Of a stretch of DNA of 64,000 nt, positions 10,863-20,730 are shown piece after piece. The stretch's first letter is position 1. Each line of letters begins with the position of its first letter. The stretch spans positions 1,573,074 through 1,637,073 of the forward strand of contig NZ_OZ034761.1 of the NCBI RefSeq assembly GCF_964028355.1, in the 5' to 3' direction. The position numbers and the translations under genes were made by a program. The DNA is from Wolbachia endosymbiont (group B) of Gerris lacustris. Its GTDB lineage: Bacteria > Pseudomonadota > Alphaproteobacteria > Rickettsiales > Anaplasmataceae. The notes under the pieces are model-generated. The model was not told the DNA's origin, searched no databases, and saw only the letters and a list, made by a program, of their open reading frames with translations.

Positions 10863-11558
10863 CTAGCTATACCAATTGGTGAAGGTTAATGCAGCAACTA
10901 CAGCAGTATCAACTCTCAAAATTCTTTTTCCTAGACTCAATTTCTGACAAAATTTATTGGCAGAATCAAGTTCGTAAGATGAAAAACCACCTTCGGGGCC
11001 AACAATAATAGCAACGTTTTTCTTGCCTTTTAGAATTTTATTAGGAGATTGTCCTTCACCTGTTTCATCACACAAAACAAAATTTTTATTCTGGGAATCG
11101 GATAATTCACAAAAATTAATAGGAAGCAAAATCTCTGGTATACTTGTTCTACCGGATTGTTCCGCAGCTTCGATTGCCTGTAATTTCGCTCTACTTAGGT
11201 TAATGTTTTTTACTACTGTACGCTCTGTTGAAATAAATTGAATGCAAGTTACTCCCATTTCAGTTGCTTGTCTTACTATGTTGCTTAAGGCGCCGCTTTT
11301 TACCATAGCACAATACAAATATAGATTTTTTTCATGTTGTTGTTGTTTAGTACGTTCTTTTATTATAATTTTTGTCGATTTACTTGATATATTCACTACT
11401 TCTCCTAACCATTCTCCATCCTTTCCATTAAAAAGGTAGATATTGTCATGCTTCTTAAGCCGCATTACATTGTAAATATAGTGACTTTGTCGTGGATGAA
11501 GCGCCAAACTTACATTTTGTGATAAAGCTTCTTCAACATAAAGCCTAATTTTTTTCAT
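10863..11558 (-). CDS. rsmE: 16S rRNA (uracil1498-N3)-methyltransferase
   Basis: A 231-residue SPOUT-fold methyltransferase that methylates U1498 of 16S rRNA using SAM. The C-terminal knot region shows AIIVGPEGGFSSYELD and LGKRILRVDTAVVAALT, the SAM-binding signature. The N-terminal PUA-like part has HYIYNVMRLKKHDNIYLFNG. Length is slightly short of the common 240-250. It stands between tRNA-Pro and tRNA-Glu, all on the minus strand. Confidence 0.94.
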   Translation of the reverse strand: MKKIRLYVEEALSQNVSLALHPRQSHYIYNVMRLKKHDNIYLFNGKDGEWLGEVVNISSKSTKIIIKERTKQQQHEKNLYLYCAMVKSGALSNIVRQATEMGVTCIQFISTERTVVKNINLSRAKLQAIEAAEQSGRTSIPEILLPINFCELSDSQNKNFVLCDETGEGQSPNKILKGKKNVAIIVGPEGGFSSYELDSANKFCQKLSLGKRILRVDTAVVAALTFTNWYS

Positions 11559-11590
11559 TCAAAACTTTAGTTATTTGCATTCTGTTTGAG

Positions 11591-11662
11591 TGACTCTTAC
11601 GGGATTTGAACCCGTGTTACCACCGTGAAAGGGTGGTGTCCTAACCACTAGACGAAAGAGTC
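11591..11662 (-). tRNA. tRNA-Glu (anticodon TTC)
   Basis: Reverse complement begins GACTCTTTCGTCTAGTGGTT and ends GTAAGAGTCA. Anticodon stem CCACC/GGTGG (reading CCACCCTTTCACGGTGG) holds loop CTTTCAC, anticodon TTC. Confidence 0.95.
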
Positions 11663-12133
11663 GACTTGAATCTAACTGAGTTATATCGATTATACATATA
11701 AAGTCAATTCAATTATTTTGAATCACATAGTTAGAGTGATATATCAGTGATTTTATATCGACAGCCTCCTATTACTCCATGTTCAATGCTTACTCAACCT
11801 ATCTCAGATTTAGGAGATTTAGATCCTAATTCTAATTGTTGTTCAACTTTTGTATCGGAATCATAGCCAGAATCGTATCCAGAACCTCTACGCTCAAAAC
11901 CTTGCCTTATTTCTTTTACGCTAAAGCCAGCCTTGGTCTTGATTTGCTGATTCGCTAGCTTATTAGCACTTTGCTCATTTAGTTTTACTTGCAAATTATT
12001 CACTTTATCCTGCACTAATCCATGATAAGTCCCAGAACTAGATTTTATATATTTTGCTTGTCTTTCTGCTCTCTTTTTGGATAAATCTACTTTAGCATAA
12101 ATAGGCTCTGGCTGCTCTTTATGATTTAAGTTA

Positions 12134-13236
12134 TACCAACTCTCATTATTAATGAACCAAATAAGAAGCATTGCAGAGTTGTTTAACCGTGGAAGGGGAA
12201 ATAGAGGTAATAAATTTACACAAAGCGCTCTCAAGCAGAACAATTGTATCGTAGATTTTATTGCGCAAAATGTTCTGTTTTATATATAACCAAAACCTCT
12301 CAACAGGATTGAGGTCAGGTGAGTATGGTGGTAGGTATATAATTTCGATATTTTTAGGTATCTTTAAACTTTTTGACTTATGCCAACTAGCGCAATCCAT
12401 CACGAGAAAAGCCTTTCGTATTCCTAAATATTGCGACATCTGTTCAAGGAATATATTTATACAAGCAGTGTTGACGTTTGGTGCGAATAAGCTAAAATTC
12501 TCTCCATTTCTGGGATTAACTGCACTATAGAGATAAAAATTTTCCCTACCTAATTTTACCTTAACCTGTGTCCTACTGCCTTTTTTAAACCACCCATGTC
12601 CAACTTTTGAATGTGTACCAAACCGTGATTCATCGAAGAAAAATAGCTCTTTTTCAGAATGCATGACAATAGTTTCATTGAGGTTTTTTTTTAAACTCCT
12701 CTTGCTTATTTTTATCCTGTCCACTATGAACTGGTCTTGGTGTGATATATGAGAATTTCATTCTTTGCATATTACGATGTATTGTGGATTTGCTGATATT
12801 CAAACCAAATCTTTCTTGGATTCTTATTCTCATTTCTCTAATAGTAATATTGGGGTTTTCCTCTATCCACACCTCAATTTGTTCAAGTTGACTTTGGTTC
12901 AATATAGTTTTTCTACGGCGTTGAGGTGGAGAAAATAATTTTTCTTCTCTTCCAAATTTTATGTGCTTTATCCATGTAGTAATTGCCTTTCTCGAAATGC
13001 AACATATTTTTGCTACAGCTGTTATACTGTGCTTTTTTGCTGCAATTACAGCATTTAGTTTTTTTGCAACATACGCATTATTTCTTACTTTCTTCAGCAT
13101 CTCTTTTGCTGATTCCACCACTTTTTCATCCAATAATTTTGATCTTAATGCCATCTAAACCTCGCTATTTTACTTACTCCAGTATGGCTTTTTTTCCATT
13201 ATTGTCTATTCGTTGCTTGTATAGCGGGAATTGGTA
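12134..13236 (-). mobile_element. IS630-type element, copy A (1103 bp)
   Basis: Ends match TACCAATTCCCGC and, inverted, TACCAACTCTCATT. TTA flanks both sides (12131-12133 and 13237-13239). Excision of 1103 bp plus one TTA restores the frame of the interrupted gene, which defines the ends as TACC...GGTA and the duplication as 3 bp. Confidence 0.92.
12149..13154 (-). CDS. IS630-family transposase, two overlapping frames (copy A)
   Basis: ORF 1 (12675-13154, 159 aa) is the DNA-binding half, with helix-turn-helix features (ITAVAKICCISRKAITTWIK). ORF 2 (12149-12724, 191 aa) is the DDE half, seen as FFFDESRFG, LVMDCASWH and LPPYSPDLNPVERFW. The frames overlap across an A9 run near 12686-12694; joining them needs a +1 shift or loss of one A in the mRNA. 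Copies B-G differ from this one by only a few substitutions. Confidence 0.88.
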
Positions 13237-14075
13237 TTAGCAGACTTTTTTTGCTCTGAAAAATTATCTACACCTTCATAGATAGGTTCTCCTGATATAC
13301 TAGAATAACCACTATCTTCCAATGATAAATTTTCAGTGGATCCTTTTTGTGAATCATATATTTCAGCATAATCTGATACACTCAACTCTCCTAATGAGTT
13401 ACTAACCTTAGCGTCATACACCTCAGCATAAATGGGCTCTTTTAAAAGTAAAATATCATCATGCTCAAAAATTCTAGGAGGTTTTTTAGGTGAGTTGGCC
13501 TTAAATTTTGGCTCTACTTCCTCTTTAAGCTTATCATAACCTTTCGTTTGTTTCAAAATCTCCAATATTTCTTTTCTTTCTTTAGCATCTTGAGGAATTC
13601 TGTCATTTTTTATTAGCTCACCAAGCACTAGACAACATTTTTCTCTATGATTTCTGAGATTTTCCTTATCTCCATACGGCATAGCTTCTGATGCTATTTT
13701 GTATTGAAGAACTACATTTCCTATGCTATTTTTTTCTATTTCGTTAACATCTGCTCCAGCATCGATAAGCAATGTCATTACGTTATGATCAAGATTTCTT
13801 ACTGAACATTCTAAAGCGTGGTTTAAAGCTTGATTACTATTAACATTAAGTGATACTCCCTTATTTCTAAAAGGATTAATGCTAGAAAAGAGTTTTTCAA
13901 AGCTATTTACTATACTATGAAGATCTAAAGCTAGTCTCACACCTTTTATGTTACCACTTTTAGCGAATTTAATTAAAAAACTATCTATTATACCCATGAT
14001 TTACCCCTCTATAAAAGCTCACTATTATTGTATAATTTTAAACTAAAATGATTTGTTTTTTGCTAATAGCTGGTT

Positions 14076-14900
14076 CTATAACCACTTAACAAGAGGGGGC
14101 ATCGACATCATAATTGCATCGGGGTTACCATTAGTCATTAAACCAAACCTTGTACCACGATCATAAAGAAGATTGAACTCCACATACCTGCCACGTTTTA
14201 TCAATTGTTCTTCTCGTTGTTCTTTTGTCCAAGATTTTTGCATATGTTTGTGTATGATATGCAAGTAAATTTCTAAAAAGGCTTCACCTACTGCTTTTGT
14301 GAACTCAAAATCATTTTCCCAATTGCCAGAACTCAGATTATCATAAAAAATTCCACCAATGCCACGTGGCTCTTTTCTATGTTGTAAGAAAAAGTAATCA
14401 TCACATTGCTTTTTAAATTTTGGATAATATTCGATGTTAAACTTATCACATGTTGCTTTAATTGATTCGTGAATATACTTACGATCTTCCTCATTTTTAT
14501 AAATTGGAGTAAAGTCCATTCCTCCACCAAACCATTGCTTTGAGGTATATATTAGCCTTGTATTCATATGTGCTGCAGGGATAAGGGGCGATTGCATGTG
14601 AGACACTAAAGATATACCGCTTGCCCAAAATTCCCCATTGCTTTCGCTTGCACCAGGAATTTCATTAATTGCTAAATCTGTGAGTTTTCCATATACTCTT
14701 GAAACATTTACTCCAACTTTTTCAAAAAAATTACCAAAGATAACTGTAGATTTGCCACTTCCACCACCTGGTCGATCCCACTTTCTCTTTTCTATTTTTG
14801 GTTCTGTGAGTGACTGTGCTTCAATTGATAAGAAAGATTCGGTGATCTTGTTTCTCAGTGCACAGAACCATTCAAAAGCTTGTGTTTTTTGTTTTTCCAT
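14076..14900 (-). CDS. hemF: Oxygen-dependent coproporphyrinogen III oxidase
   Basis: A 274-residue enzyme that decarboxylates coproporphyrinogen III to protoporphyrinogen IX with O2, near the end of haem synthesis. Conserved segments: KWDRPGGGSGKSTVI (about residue 40), WFGGGMDFTPIY (about 138), HRKEPRGIGGIFYDN, and the C-terminal RGRYVEFNLLYDRGTRFG. Size is near the usual 280-300. It diverges from cckA. Confidence 0.96.
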   Translation of the reverse strand: MEKQKTQAFEWFCALRNKITESFLSIEAQSLTEPKIEKRKWDRPGGGSGKSTVIFGNFFEKVGVNVSRVYGKLTDLAINEIPGASESNGEFWASGISLVSHMQSPLIPAAHMNTRLIYTSKQWFGGGMDFTPIYKNEEDRKYIHESIKATCDKFNIEYYPKFKKQCDDYFFLQHRKEPRGIGGIFYDNLSSGNWENDFEFTKAVGEAFLEIYLHIIHKHMQKSWTKEQREEQLIKRGRYVEFNLLYDRGTRFGLMTNGNPDAIMMSMPPLVKWL

Positions 14901-15060
14901 AATGTCTTCTTGCTGGCTTATTAATATTGTTGTGCCTTATACTGACAGAACTTAATTAGATTGGAATAGCAATTACCCATCAAGAGCTTTAATAAATCTA
15001 TAATAATTAAATCAATATAGTAGAATATTTTTACATGCGCAAGGATACCAAGCAATAACA

Positions 15061-17541
15061 ATGAGTAAAAGATACATAGATAACAAAAAGGAGAACAGAG
15101 TTGACTTTATACTAAGGAATTATGGGATGTCAATTGTTGTGATGGCAGTTATTATGCTCTTACCTCCAATAGCAATATCAGTACTCTACTTTTCTAATGT
15201 ATATAGTCAGCATGTTAACATAGAGATTAATTTGTTAGTTAGCACTCTAATAGCTCTCTTTATGGTATATAATATAAAACGTTACAAGTATCTACTTAAC
15301 ATCATAGAGTTTCAAAATGCAATATTTGCAAATGCACTAAATCATAATACAGAGTTTTGTCTCATTTTATATAAAGATGAAGGTGTTATTTATGCTGATG
15401 CAAGGTTCTACGAAAGGTTTAAAGATCATATAGACGATGATGTTACGCTAGATAAAATTCTTGAAGCAGGAGATGTGTCAGAAAAAGACAGAAAATCATT
15501 CTATCATGCATTAAAAAATAACACTTCTGTAAAAGTATGCATTTCCTTAAACAAGAAGAATAAAGTATCTAACTTTCTTTTGCTCTCTGAGCCAATACCA
15601 GATAATCCACAAATTGCTATAAATAGTAATAAAATTTTAAATTTATCATTAGCACCAATAGCAAGACCGAATGGGTATTTTGTATTGAAGGCAACGCAGG
15701 TAAACAAAGAGCAGGTATATGAAGAGTTAATAGAGAAACACAATATAGCAACTTATGTTGCAAATACAAAAGGAGTTATCTTATCTGTAAATGAAAGATT
15801 TTTAGACATGTTTGAACTAAAAAAATTGGAAAAAGGCAGCTCAATTAATGACTTTATATCTCAATCTAAGTATGAAGATACAACAATCAAAAATGAAATT
15901 ATGTTTTTTACTATAAGTGGTGCTCCATTCAAGGCTTATATGAGTACTGCTATATTTTGTGATAAATACAATCATAGCTATATACATGGCTTTATAACAC
16001 CAACTGAATCAAATATTGTTGATTATCAACTACACCCTTGTTTTGCAAATTCATCAATTGCTATTGCACAATGCGACATAAACGGCAATTTTATAAAGAA
16101 AAATATAGCATTAGTAAAACTTGCGGGGTCAAATAATGGTTCTATCTTTGCATTGATATCAGATGGTTATCATATGAAAGTGCGTGAATATTTTTCAAGC
16201 AATAGGATAAATAATGCGTCCTTTGATGTGCAGCTCAATGGCGGTAATAACATGAAAATATATTTTAATAAGTTTCTTCATAATAAAGTGATGTTCATAC
16301 TTTGTTATTTTATTGATAATACTGAACGTAAAAAACTAGAGATAAAACTTGAGCATTATCAAAAGGTGCAAGCTATAGGGCAGTTAGCAGGTGGTATTGC
16401 ACATGATTTCAATAATATATTAACCGGGATAATAGGATTTTGTGACTTGCTTTTACTCCAGCACTCAGCTAGCGATCCATCTTTTGGAGATATAATACAA
16501 ATACAGCAAAATGCAAAACGTGGGTCAAATTTAGTAAGACAACTGCTTGCTTTTTCAAGAAGACAGACCTTGCAGCCAAAGATTATTAATGTAAATGGTA
16601 CGATAGCTAATCTTTATGAAATGATCAAAAGATTAATAGGTGAAAATATAAAATTTAATATTTATTATGGTAGCGATTTGGGTGCTGTTAGAGCTGATCA
16701 AGGGCAATTAGAGCAAGTTATGCTTAACTTAGCAGTTAATGCTGGTGCTGCTATGGAAAAGGGGGGAGAGTTAACTATACGAACCTTTAATCAAAAGGTT
16801 GATTCATTAAATTCTACACCTCAGGATATGTTTTCTCCAGATAAGGAAACGATTGAACATGGGAATTATGTTGTGATTGAAGTGATTGATACTGGATGTG
16901 GAATGACGAGTGATATAATTGAAAAGGCGTTTGATCCATTTTTTTCTACCAAAGATATTACTTCTGGTACAGGTCTTGGCCTCTCTACTGTATATGGCAT
17001 TATTAAACAAACGGAAGGATACATCTATGTTGCTAGCAAAGTGAATCATGGAACTAAATTTAGCATATTTTTGCCCATAGTGTACATATCGGATGAAAAT
17101 GATAAAGAGGAAGATAGTAAAGAAATAGAGAAACCGGTAGAAATTAAAGGTAATGGTATAATTTTATTAATTGAAGATGAAGATTCAGTAAGGGAATTTA
17201 CTGCTAAGGCTCTTACAAGAAAAGGATTTAATGTAATAGAAGCGAGTATAGGCAGCGAGGCATTAGAGATCATTAGAAAAAAAAATCAACACATAGATCT
17301 AATAATCACTGATGTAATCATGCCAGAGGTGAGTGGTCCAGAAATAGTTAAAGAAGCATTGATACATAGACCACATATCAAAGTTATTTTTATTTCTGGG
17401 TATGCAGAGGATGCTTTTTTAAAGAGCGATGAAATCAATATAGAAGACTTTCACTTTCTACCAAAACCATTTACTCTGAATGAGTTAGGAAATAAGGTTC
17501 AAAGTGTGTTACACAAGGAGAAAAAAAGCAGTCTACTTTGA
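15061..17541 (+). CDS. cckA: Hybrid histidine kinase CckA
   Basis: An 826-residue membrane hybrid kinase of the alphaproteobacterial CckA-ChpT-CtrA phosphorelay, which controls the cell cycle. Two TM helices (about residues 24-46 and 54-72) precede PAS-like sensor regions. The H box AGGIAHDFNNILTGIIGF has the phospho-accepting His448, followed by ATPase boxes (MLNLAVNAGAAM, DTGCGM, GTGLGLSTVYGI). The C-terminal receiver has the phospho-acceptor Asp751 in LIITDVIMPEVSG and a later FLPKPF lysine. AHDFNN and the fused receiver are characteristic of CckA. Likely ribosome site AAGGA about 20 bp upstream of ATG. Confidence 0.94.
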   Translation: MSKRYIDNKKENRVDFILRNYGMSIVVMAVIMLLPPIAISVLYFSNVYSQHVNIEINLLVSTLIALFMVYNIKRYKYLLNIIEFQNAIFANALNHNTEFCLILYKDEGVIYADARFYERFKDHIDDDVTLDKILEAGDVSEKDRKSFYHALKNNTSVKVCISLNKKNKVSNFLLLSEPIPDNPQIAINSNKILNLSLAPIARPNGYFVLKATQVNKEQVYEELIEKHNIATYVANTKGVILSVNERFLDMFELKKLEKGSSINDFISQSKYEDTTIKNEIMFFTISGAPFKAYMSTAIFCDKYNHSYIHGFITPTESNIVDYQLHPCFANSSIAIAQCDINGNFIKKNIALVKLAGSNNGSIFALISDGYHMKVREYFSSNRINNASFDVQLNGGNNMKIYFNKFLHNKVMFILCYFIDNTERKKLEIKLEHYQKVQAIGQLAGGIAHDFNNILTGIIGFCDLLLLQHSASDPSFGDIIQIQQNAKRGSNLVRQLLAFSRRQTLQPKIINVNGTIANLYEMIKRLIGENIKFNIYYGSDLGAVRADQGQLEQVMLNLAVNAGAAMEKGGELTIRTFNQKVDSLNSTPQDMFSPDKETIEHGNYVVIEVIDTGCGMTSDIIEKAFDPFFSTKDITSGTGLGLSTVYGIIKQTEGYIYVASKVNHGTKFSIFLPIVYISDENDKEEDSKEIEKPVEIKGNGIILLIEDEDSVREFTAKALTRKGFNVIEASIGSEALEIIRKKNQHIDLIITDVIMPEVSGPEIVKEALIHRPHIKVIFISGYAEDAFLKSDEINIEDFHFLPKPFTLNELGNKVQSVLHKEKKSSLL

Positions 17542-17594
17542 GTATCATTAACAACAAAAACTTTTCTAATGCAAAAGTTTCTTGCATGTATACA

Positions 17595-17609
17595 ATAGAA
17601 TTATTCTAT
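17595..17609. promoter_or_regulatory. Palindrome upstream of parA
   Basis: ATAGAATTATTCTAT is a perfect palindrome (7-bp arms, 1-nt centre) ending 16 nt before the parA GTG. It could be an operator for autoregulation of parAB or part of the promoter; the role is inference. Confidence 0.3.
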
Positions 17610-17625
17610 ACATAAGATAAAAGGC

Positions 17626-18468
17626 GTGAGCAAGGTCATTGCAATAGTAAATCAAAAGGGCGGAGTTGGTAAAACAACAACTAGTATAAATTTATCGACA
17701 GCCTTTGCTGCTGTGGGAAAAAGTACTTTATTGGTAGATCTTGATCCTCAAGGTAATGCTAGTACAGGGCTCGGGATTTCTTATCGTAGCAGGAAAGAAA
17801 AAAATATATACAGAATACTGCTGAGCAGTGAAAGTGAATTGGTGGAATCGGCAATTTTCAATATAAAGGAAATTCCAAATTTATCACTAATTTCATCAGT
17901 GGTTGACTTATCAGCTGCAGAAATTGAGCTATCACAACTTGAGAAGGGAAAATTCGTACTAAAAGATACGCTAGAGAAAGTATGTAATAATTATGAGTAC
18001 ATAATCATCGACTGTCCTCCATCACTTGGTCTACTTACTATTAATGCCCTGATCGCTGCTGATTCTATTATTGTTCCTCTCCAGTGTGAATTTTTCGCTC
18101 TGGAAGGATTGAGCCATTTAGTTAAAACTGTAGAGCTAATAAAAAGAAATAACCTAAACCCTTTCCTGGCAATAGAAGGAATATTGCTCACAATGTATGA
18201 TAGGCGCAATAAACTTAGTGAGCAGATTAAAAATGATATCTGCCAGTATTTAAACGATAAAGTATATAAAACTATCATCCCATTGTATGAGACCATTATT
18301 CCACGTAACGTAAGGTTATCAGAAGCTCCTTCTCATGGAAAACCCGCTATTGTATATGATCTTAAGTGTTCTGGTGCGCAAGCATATATAAGTTTGGCAA
18401 AGGAAATTTTAGAGAAACACATGAGCATCTGTAAAGAGAAAAAGCTGGTAAGTGATGGTACAGCATGA
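17626..18468 (+). CDS. parA: Chromosome partitioning ATPase ParA
   Basis: A 280-residue Walker-type ATPase that drives origin segregation together with ParB. The deviant Walker A KGGVGKTTTSINLSTAFA lies at residues 11-28; LVDLDPQGNASTGLG and IIDCPPSLGLLTINAL (Walker B) follow. The start is a GTG directly before SKVIAIVNQKGG, with purine-rich AAAAGG just upstream. Its stop overlaps parB in an ATGA arrangement. Confidence 0.96.
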   Translation: MSKVIAIVNQKGGVGKTTTSINLSTAFAAVGKSTLLVDLDPQGNASTGLGISYRSRKEKNIYRILLSSESELVESAIFNIKEIPNLSLISSVVDLSAAEIELSQLEKGKFVLKDTLEKVCNNYEYIIIDCPPSLGLLTINALIAADSIIVPLQCEFFALEGLSHLVKTVELIKRNNLNPFLAIEGILLTMYDRRNKLSEQIKNDICQYLNDKVYKTIIPLYETIIPRNVRLSEAPSHGKPAIVYDLKCSGAQAYISLAKEILEKHMSICKEKKLVSDGTA

Positions 18469-19331
18469 AGGATAATAGGCGCTTAGGTAGAGGTCTTGCC
18501 GGCCTCATAGGTGATAATTATGATAATAAGGAAGATAGATTACCTATTTCATTACTGCACCCGAGCAAATTTCAGCCGAGAAAATATTTTGATGAGGAAT
18601 CATTAAAAGAACTTGCAAATTCGATAGAGAAAAATGGCATCATACAGCCTATTGTAGTGCGTAAAGATCCAAATAATGACGGTTATGAAATAATAGCAGG
18701 GGAACGTCGTTGGCGGGCAAGTAAGGTCGCAAATCTTGATAGTGTACCGATTACCATAAAAAATTTAAATGACAAGGAATGCTTAGAAGTATCCATCATT
18801 GAGAACATACAGAGACAAGACATTAATCCAATAGAAGAAGGTGAGGCGTATAGAAAACTAATAGATGAATTCTCCTATACACACGAAGAATTAGCCTCAA
18901 CTTTAGGTAAAAGCCGCAGTCACATAACCAATATGATACGAATGCTGTCACTCCCTAATGGAGTAAAAACAATGATCAACAAGAAAAAATTGTCTATGGG
19001 TCATGCAAGAGCATTGATTAATGTTGAAAATGCGGAAAGTATTGCAGAAAGAATAGTTTCTCAGGGCCTGAGCGTTAGACGAACTGAAAAATTGATAAAA
19101 GACTTACAACAAAATAACGACCGAAAAGAGCATAAGTGTACTAAAAATCAAGATATGGCAGCATTAGAAGGAGCTATATCTTCTCAGCTTGGTTTAAAGA
19201 TCAAAATTAATGATAGTAATTCTAAGGGTAAAGTCATGATACGTTATAACAACTCAAATGAATTGGATTTTATATTGAAAATTTTGAATAGAAGACTTGA
19301 ATCAGCTATTAATGTCGAAAGTAGCTCATAG
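18465..19331 (+). CDS. parB: Chromosome partitioning protein ParB
   Basis: A 288-residue CTPase/DNA-binding protein that loads at parS. Seen: N-terminal RRLGRGLAGLIGDN, the nucleotide-binding box IIAGERRWRASKVA (about residue 75), IENIQRQDINPIEEGEAY, and the helix-turn-helix LASTLGKSRSHITNMIRML. No consensus parS was spotted in the window. Co-transcribed with parA. Confidence 0.95.
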   Translation: MKDNRRLGRGLAGLIGDNYDNKEDRLPISLLHPSKFQPRKYFDEESLKELANSIEKNGIIQPIVVRKDPNNDGYEIIAGERRWRASKVANLDSVPITIKNLNDKECLEVSIIENIQRQDINPIEEGEAYRKLIDEFSYTHEELASTLGKSRSHITNMIRMLSLPNGVKTMINKKKLSMGHARALINVENAESIAERIVSQGLSVRRTEKLIKDLQQNNDRKEHKCTKNQDMAALEGAISSQLGLKIKINDSNSKGKVMIRYNNSNELDFILKILNRRLESAINVESSS

Positions 19332-19337
19332 AAATTT

Positions 19338-19394
19338 CTTGACAAACTTTCCCACTTTCCTTGTAATGGAAGTGAAATGGTGGAGTTTGTCAAG
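19338..19394. terminator. Hairpin between convergent parB and ispDF
   Basis: CTTGACAAACT at 19338-19348 is perfectly complementary to AGTTTGTCAAG at 19384-19394, with further imperfect pairing inside (CCCACTTTCC against GGAAGTGAAATGG). It sits in the gap between two converging genes, where a bidirectional terminator would be expected. No long T run follows. Confidence 0.55.
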
Positions 19395-19415
19395 TAAGTT
19401 ATTTCGTTTCTACCT

Positions 19416-20621
19416 TCAATAAAAATTTGCACGCAATAGCACAGAAGCATACGTTGCTATTCCCTCATTTCTTCCGATAGAACCTAATTTTTCCGCTGTG
19501 GTTGCTTTGATATTTACGAATTCAACATTAATTTCTAATATTTTTGATATGAATTCCTTCATTCCTGCTTTGTAAGGCGATATTTTAGGCTCTTCACAAA
19601 CTATAGTAATATCTAAATTAGACACGCTATATCCTTTTTCCTGTGCTTTTTTAGCAGCAAAGTCAAGAAAATGAGATGAATTGCAATCCTTCCATTTAGA
19701 GGAATTAGGAGGAAAATGTTCTCCTATATCGCCACATCCTAGTGCTCCTAGTATTGCATCAACGATTGCATGTATTGCAACATCACCATCGGAATGTGCC
19801 TCTATTGCCATATTATGCTCAATTTCCACACCGCAAATTTTTATAAAGCTCTTAGCATCATTTTGAATTTTAACAAATTTATGTATATCATAACCGGTTC
19901 CGACACGGAATTTTGGCTCTCCAAAAAGAAGTTTTGCCATATTGATATCCTCTTTTGTAGTTAACTTAAAATTCTTTTTCTCACCTTCAATAATCGCAAC
20001 ATGTTTTTTATGCTCCACCATTAGTGATGAATCATCAGTAAATTCTTTGACTGATTGATGGCATGATAATAATTCTCCAAAATTAAAAATTTGAGGAGTT
20101 TGTATGGCTCTGAGTTTTCCTCTTGAAATCGTAGATTCAACAAAATTATTACTCACCAATGACATAGTATCTTCAACATCTATTGCTGGAACTACTCCTG
20201 TATATTGATCATTAATCATGAACTGAGCCAAGTTATCTATCAGAGCATTTGACACAAAAGGCCTACAAGCATCATGTATAATGACAAAATCTGGATTGAT
20301 CTTTTGCAAGCTTTCCAGTCCAAGTTTAACTGAACTCTGCCTACTTTCTCCCCCGTATATTGGACTTAGTAATTTAGCATCTGCAATTGATGATATCGTT
20401 TCCTTATAGAAGTTTTCGTGACTTTTATTTATTACCACTTTTATATAATTTGTGTGCTGATTAGCTAAGAATTTCCTAATTGCATGAAATAAAACAGATT
20501 TACCTGCCAATTTTATATACTGTTTAGGGGTTTTGACATTGCATCTACTGCCCACTCCTGCTGCAACTATCAATACTGCTATCTTGTATTTCTCGAGTCT
20601 GTTAATGTGTATGCCTATCAT
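19416..20621 (-). CDS. ispDF: Bifunctional IspD/IspF (MEP cytidylyltransferase / MECDP synthase)
   Basis: A 401-residue fusion enzyme of the non-mevalonate isoprenoid pathway. The IspD half (about residues 12-235) has VLIVAAGVGSRCNVKTPKQY and VIIHDACRPFVS. The IspF half starts at FRVGTGYDIHKF with metal-binding Asp/His, then AHSDGDVAIHAIVDAILGA and GDIGEHFPP. Fusion of IspD and IspF is common in alphaproteobacteria. The 3' end converges on parB. Confidence 0.96.
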   Translation of the reverse strand: MIGIHINRLEKYKIAVLIVAAGVGSRCNVKTPKQYIKLAGKSVLFHAIRKFLANQHTNYIKVVINKSHENFYKETISSIADAKLLSPIYGGESRQSSVKLGLESLQKINPDFVIIHDACRPFVSNALIDNLAQFMINDQYTGVVPAIDVEDTMSLVSNNFVESTISRGKLRAIQTPQIFNFGELLSCHQSVKEFTDDSSLMVEHKKHVAIIEGEKKNFKLTTKEDINMAKLLFGEPKFRVGTGYDIHKFVKIQNDAKSFIKICGVEIEHNMAIEAHSDGDVAIHAIVDAILGALGCGDIGEHFPPNSSKWKDCNSSHFLDFAAKKAQEKGYSVSNLDITIVCEEPKISPYKAGMKEFISKILEINVEFVNIKATTAEKLGSIGRNEGIATYASVLLRANFY

Positions 20622-20730
20622 TTTCGGTGCTAATGTATAGTAACAGGTTATTTAGCATTTTAAAAAAGTTGATTTTATTCTCAAAAAAGAATATTCTTTT
20701 ACTAAGTGTAATATATGCTAGAGGGAAATA

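Larger units (their letters stand above)
11794..13997 (-). pseudogene. Ankyrin-like protein with EPIYA motifs, split by an IS630-type element
   Basis: The 5' part (13237-13997) begins MGIIDSFLIKFAKSGNIKGV and has one ankyrin-like segment (VMTLLIDAGADVNEIEK, about residue 75). It then shows KEPIYAEVYD, DYAEIYD and GEPIYEGVD. The 3' part (11794-12133) starts NLNHKEQPEPIYAKVD and ends near GYDSGYDSDTK. Removing the IS element at 12134-13236 with one TTA copy joins the halves in one open frame of 365 codons (KKSANLNHKEQPEP). EPIYA sites are known phosphotyrosine motifs in host-injected effectors such as CagA and the ankyrin protein AnkA of Anaplasma. An effector role here is inference. As it stands, the 5' part reads 9-10 codons into the IS and stops, so a product of about 263 residues with one EPIYA could still be made. 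Confidence 0.8.

Noticed and set aside
12134..12136. TA target duplication for the IS630-type element
   Set aside because: It leaves in-frame stops at copies A and G; the TNA model restores both genes.
13206..13240. Short hydrophobic frames starting MPFSKCNIFLLQ or MCFIHVVIAFLE, seen at every IS630 copy
   Set aside because: They are antisense frames of the IS630 ORF 1 and repeat only because the element repeats.
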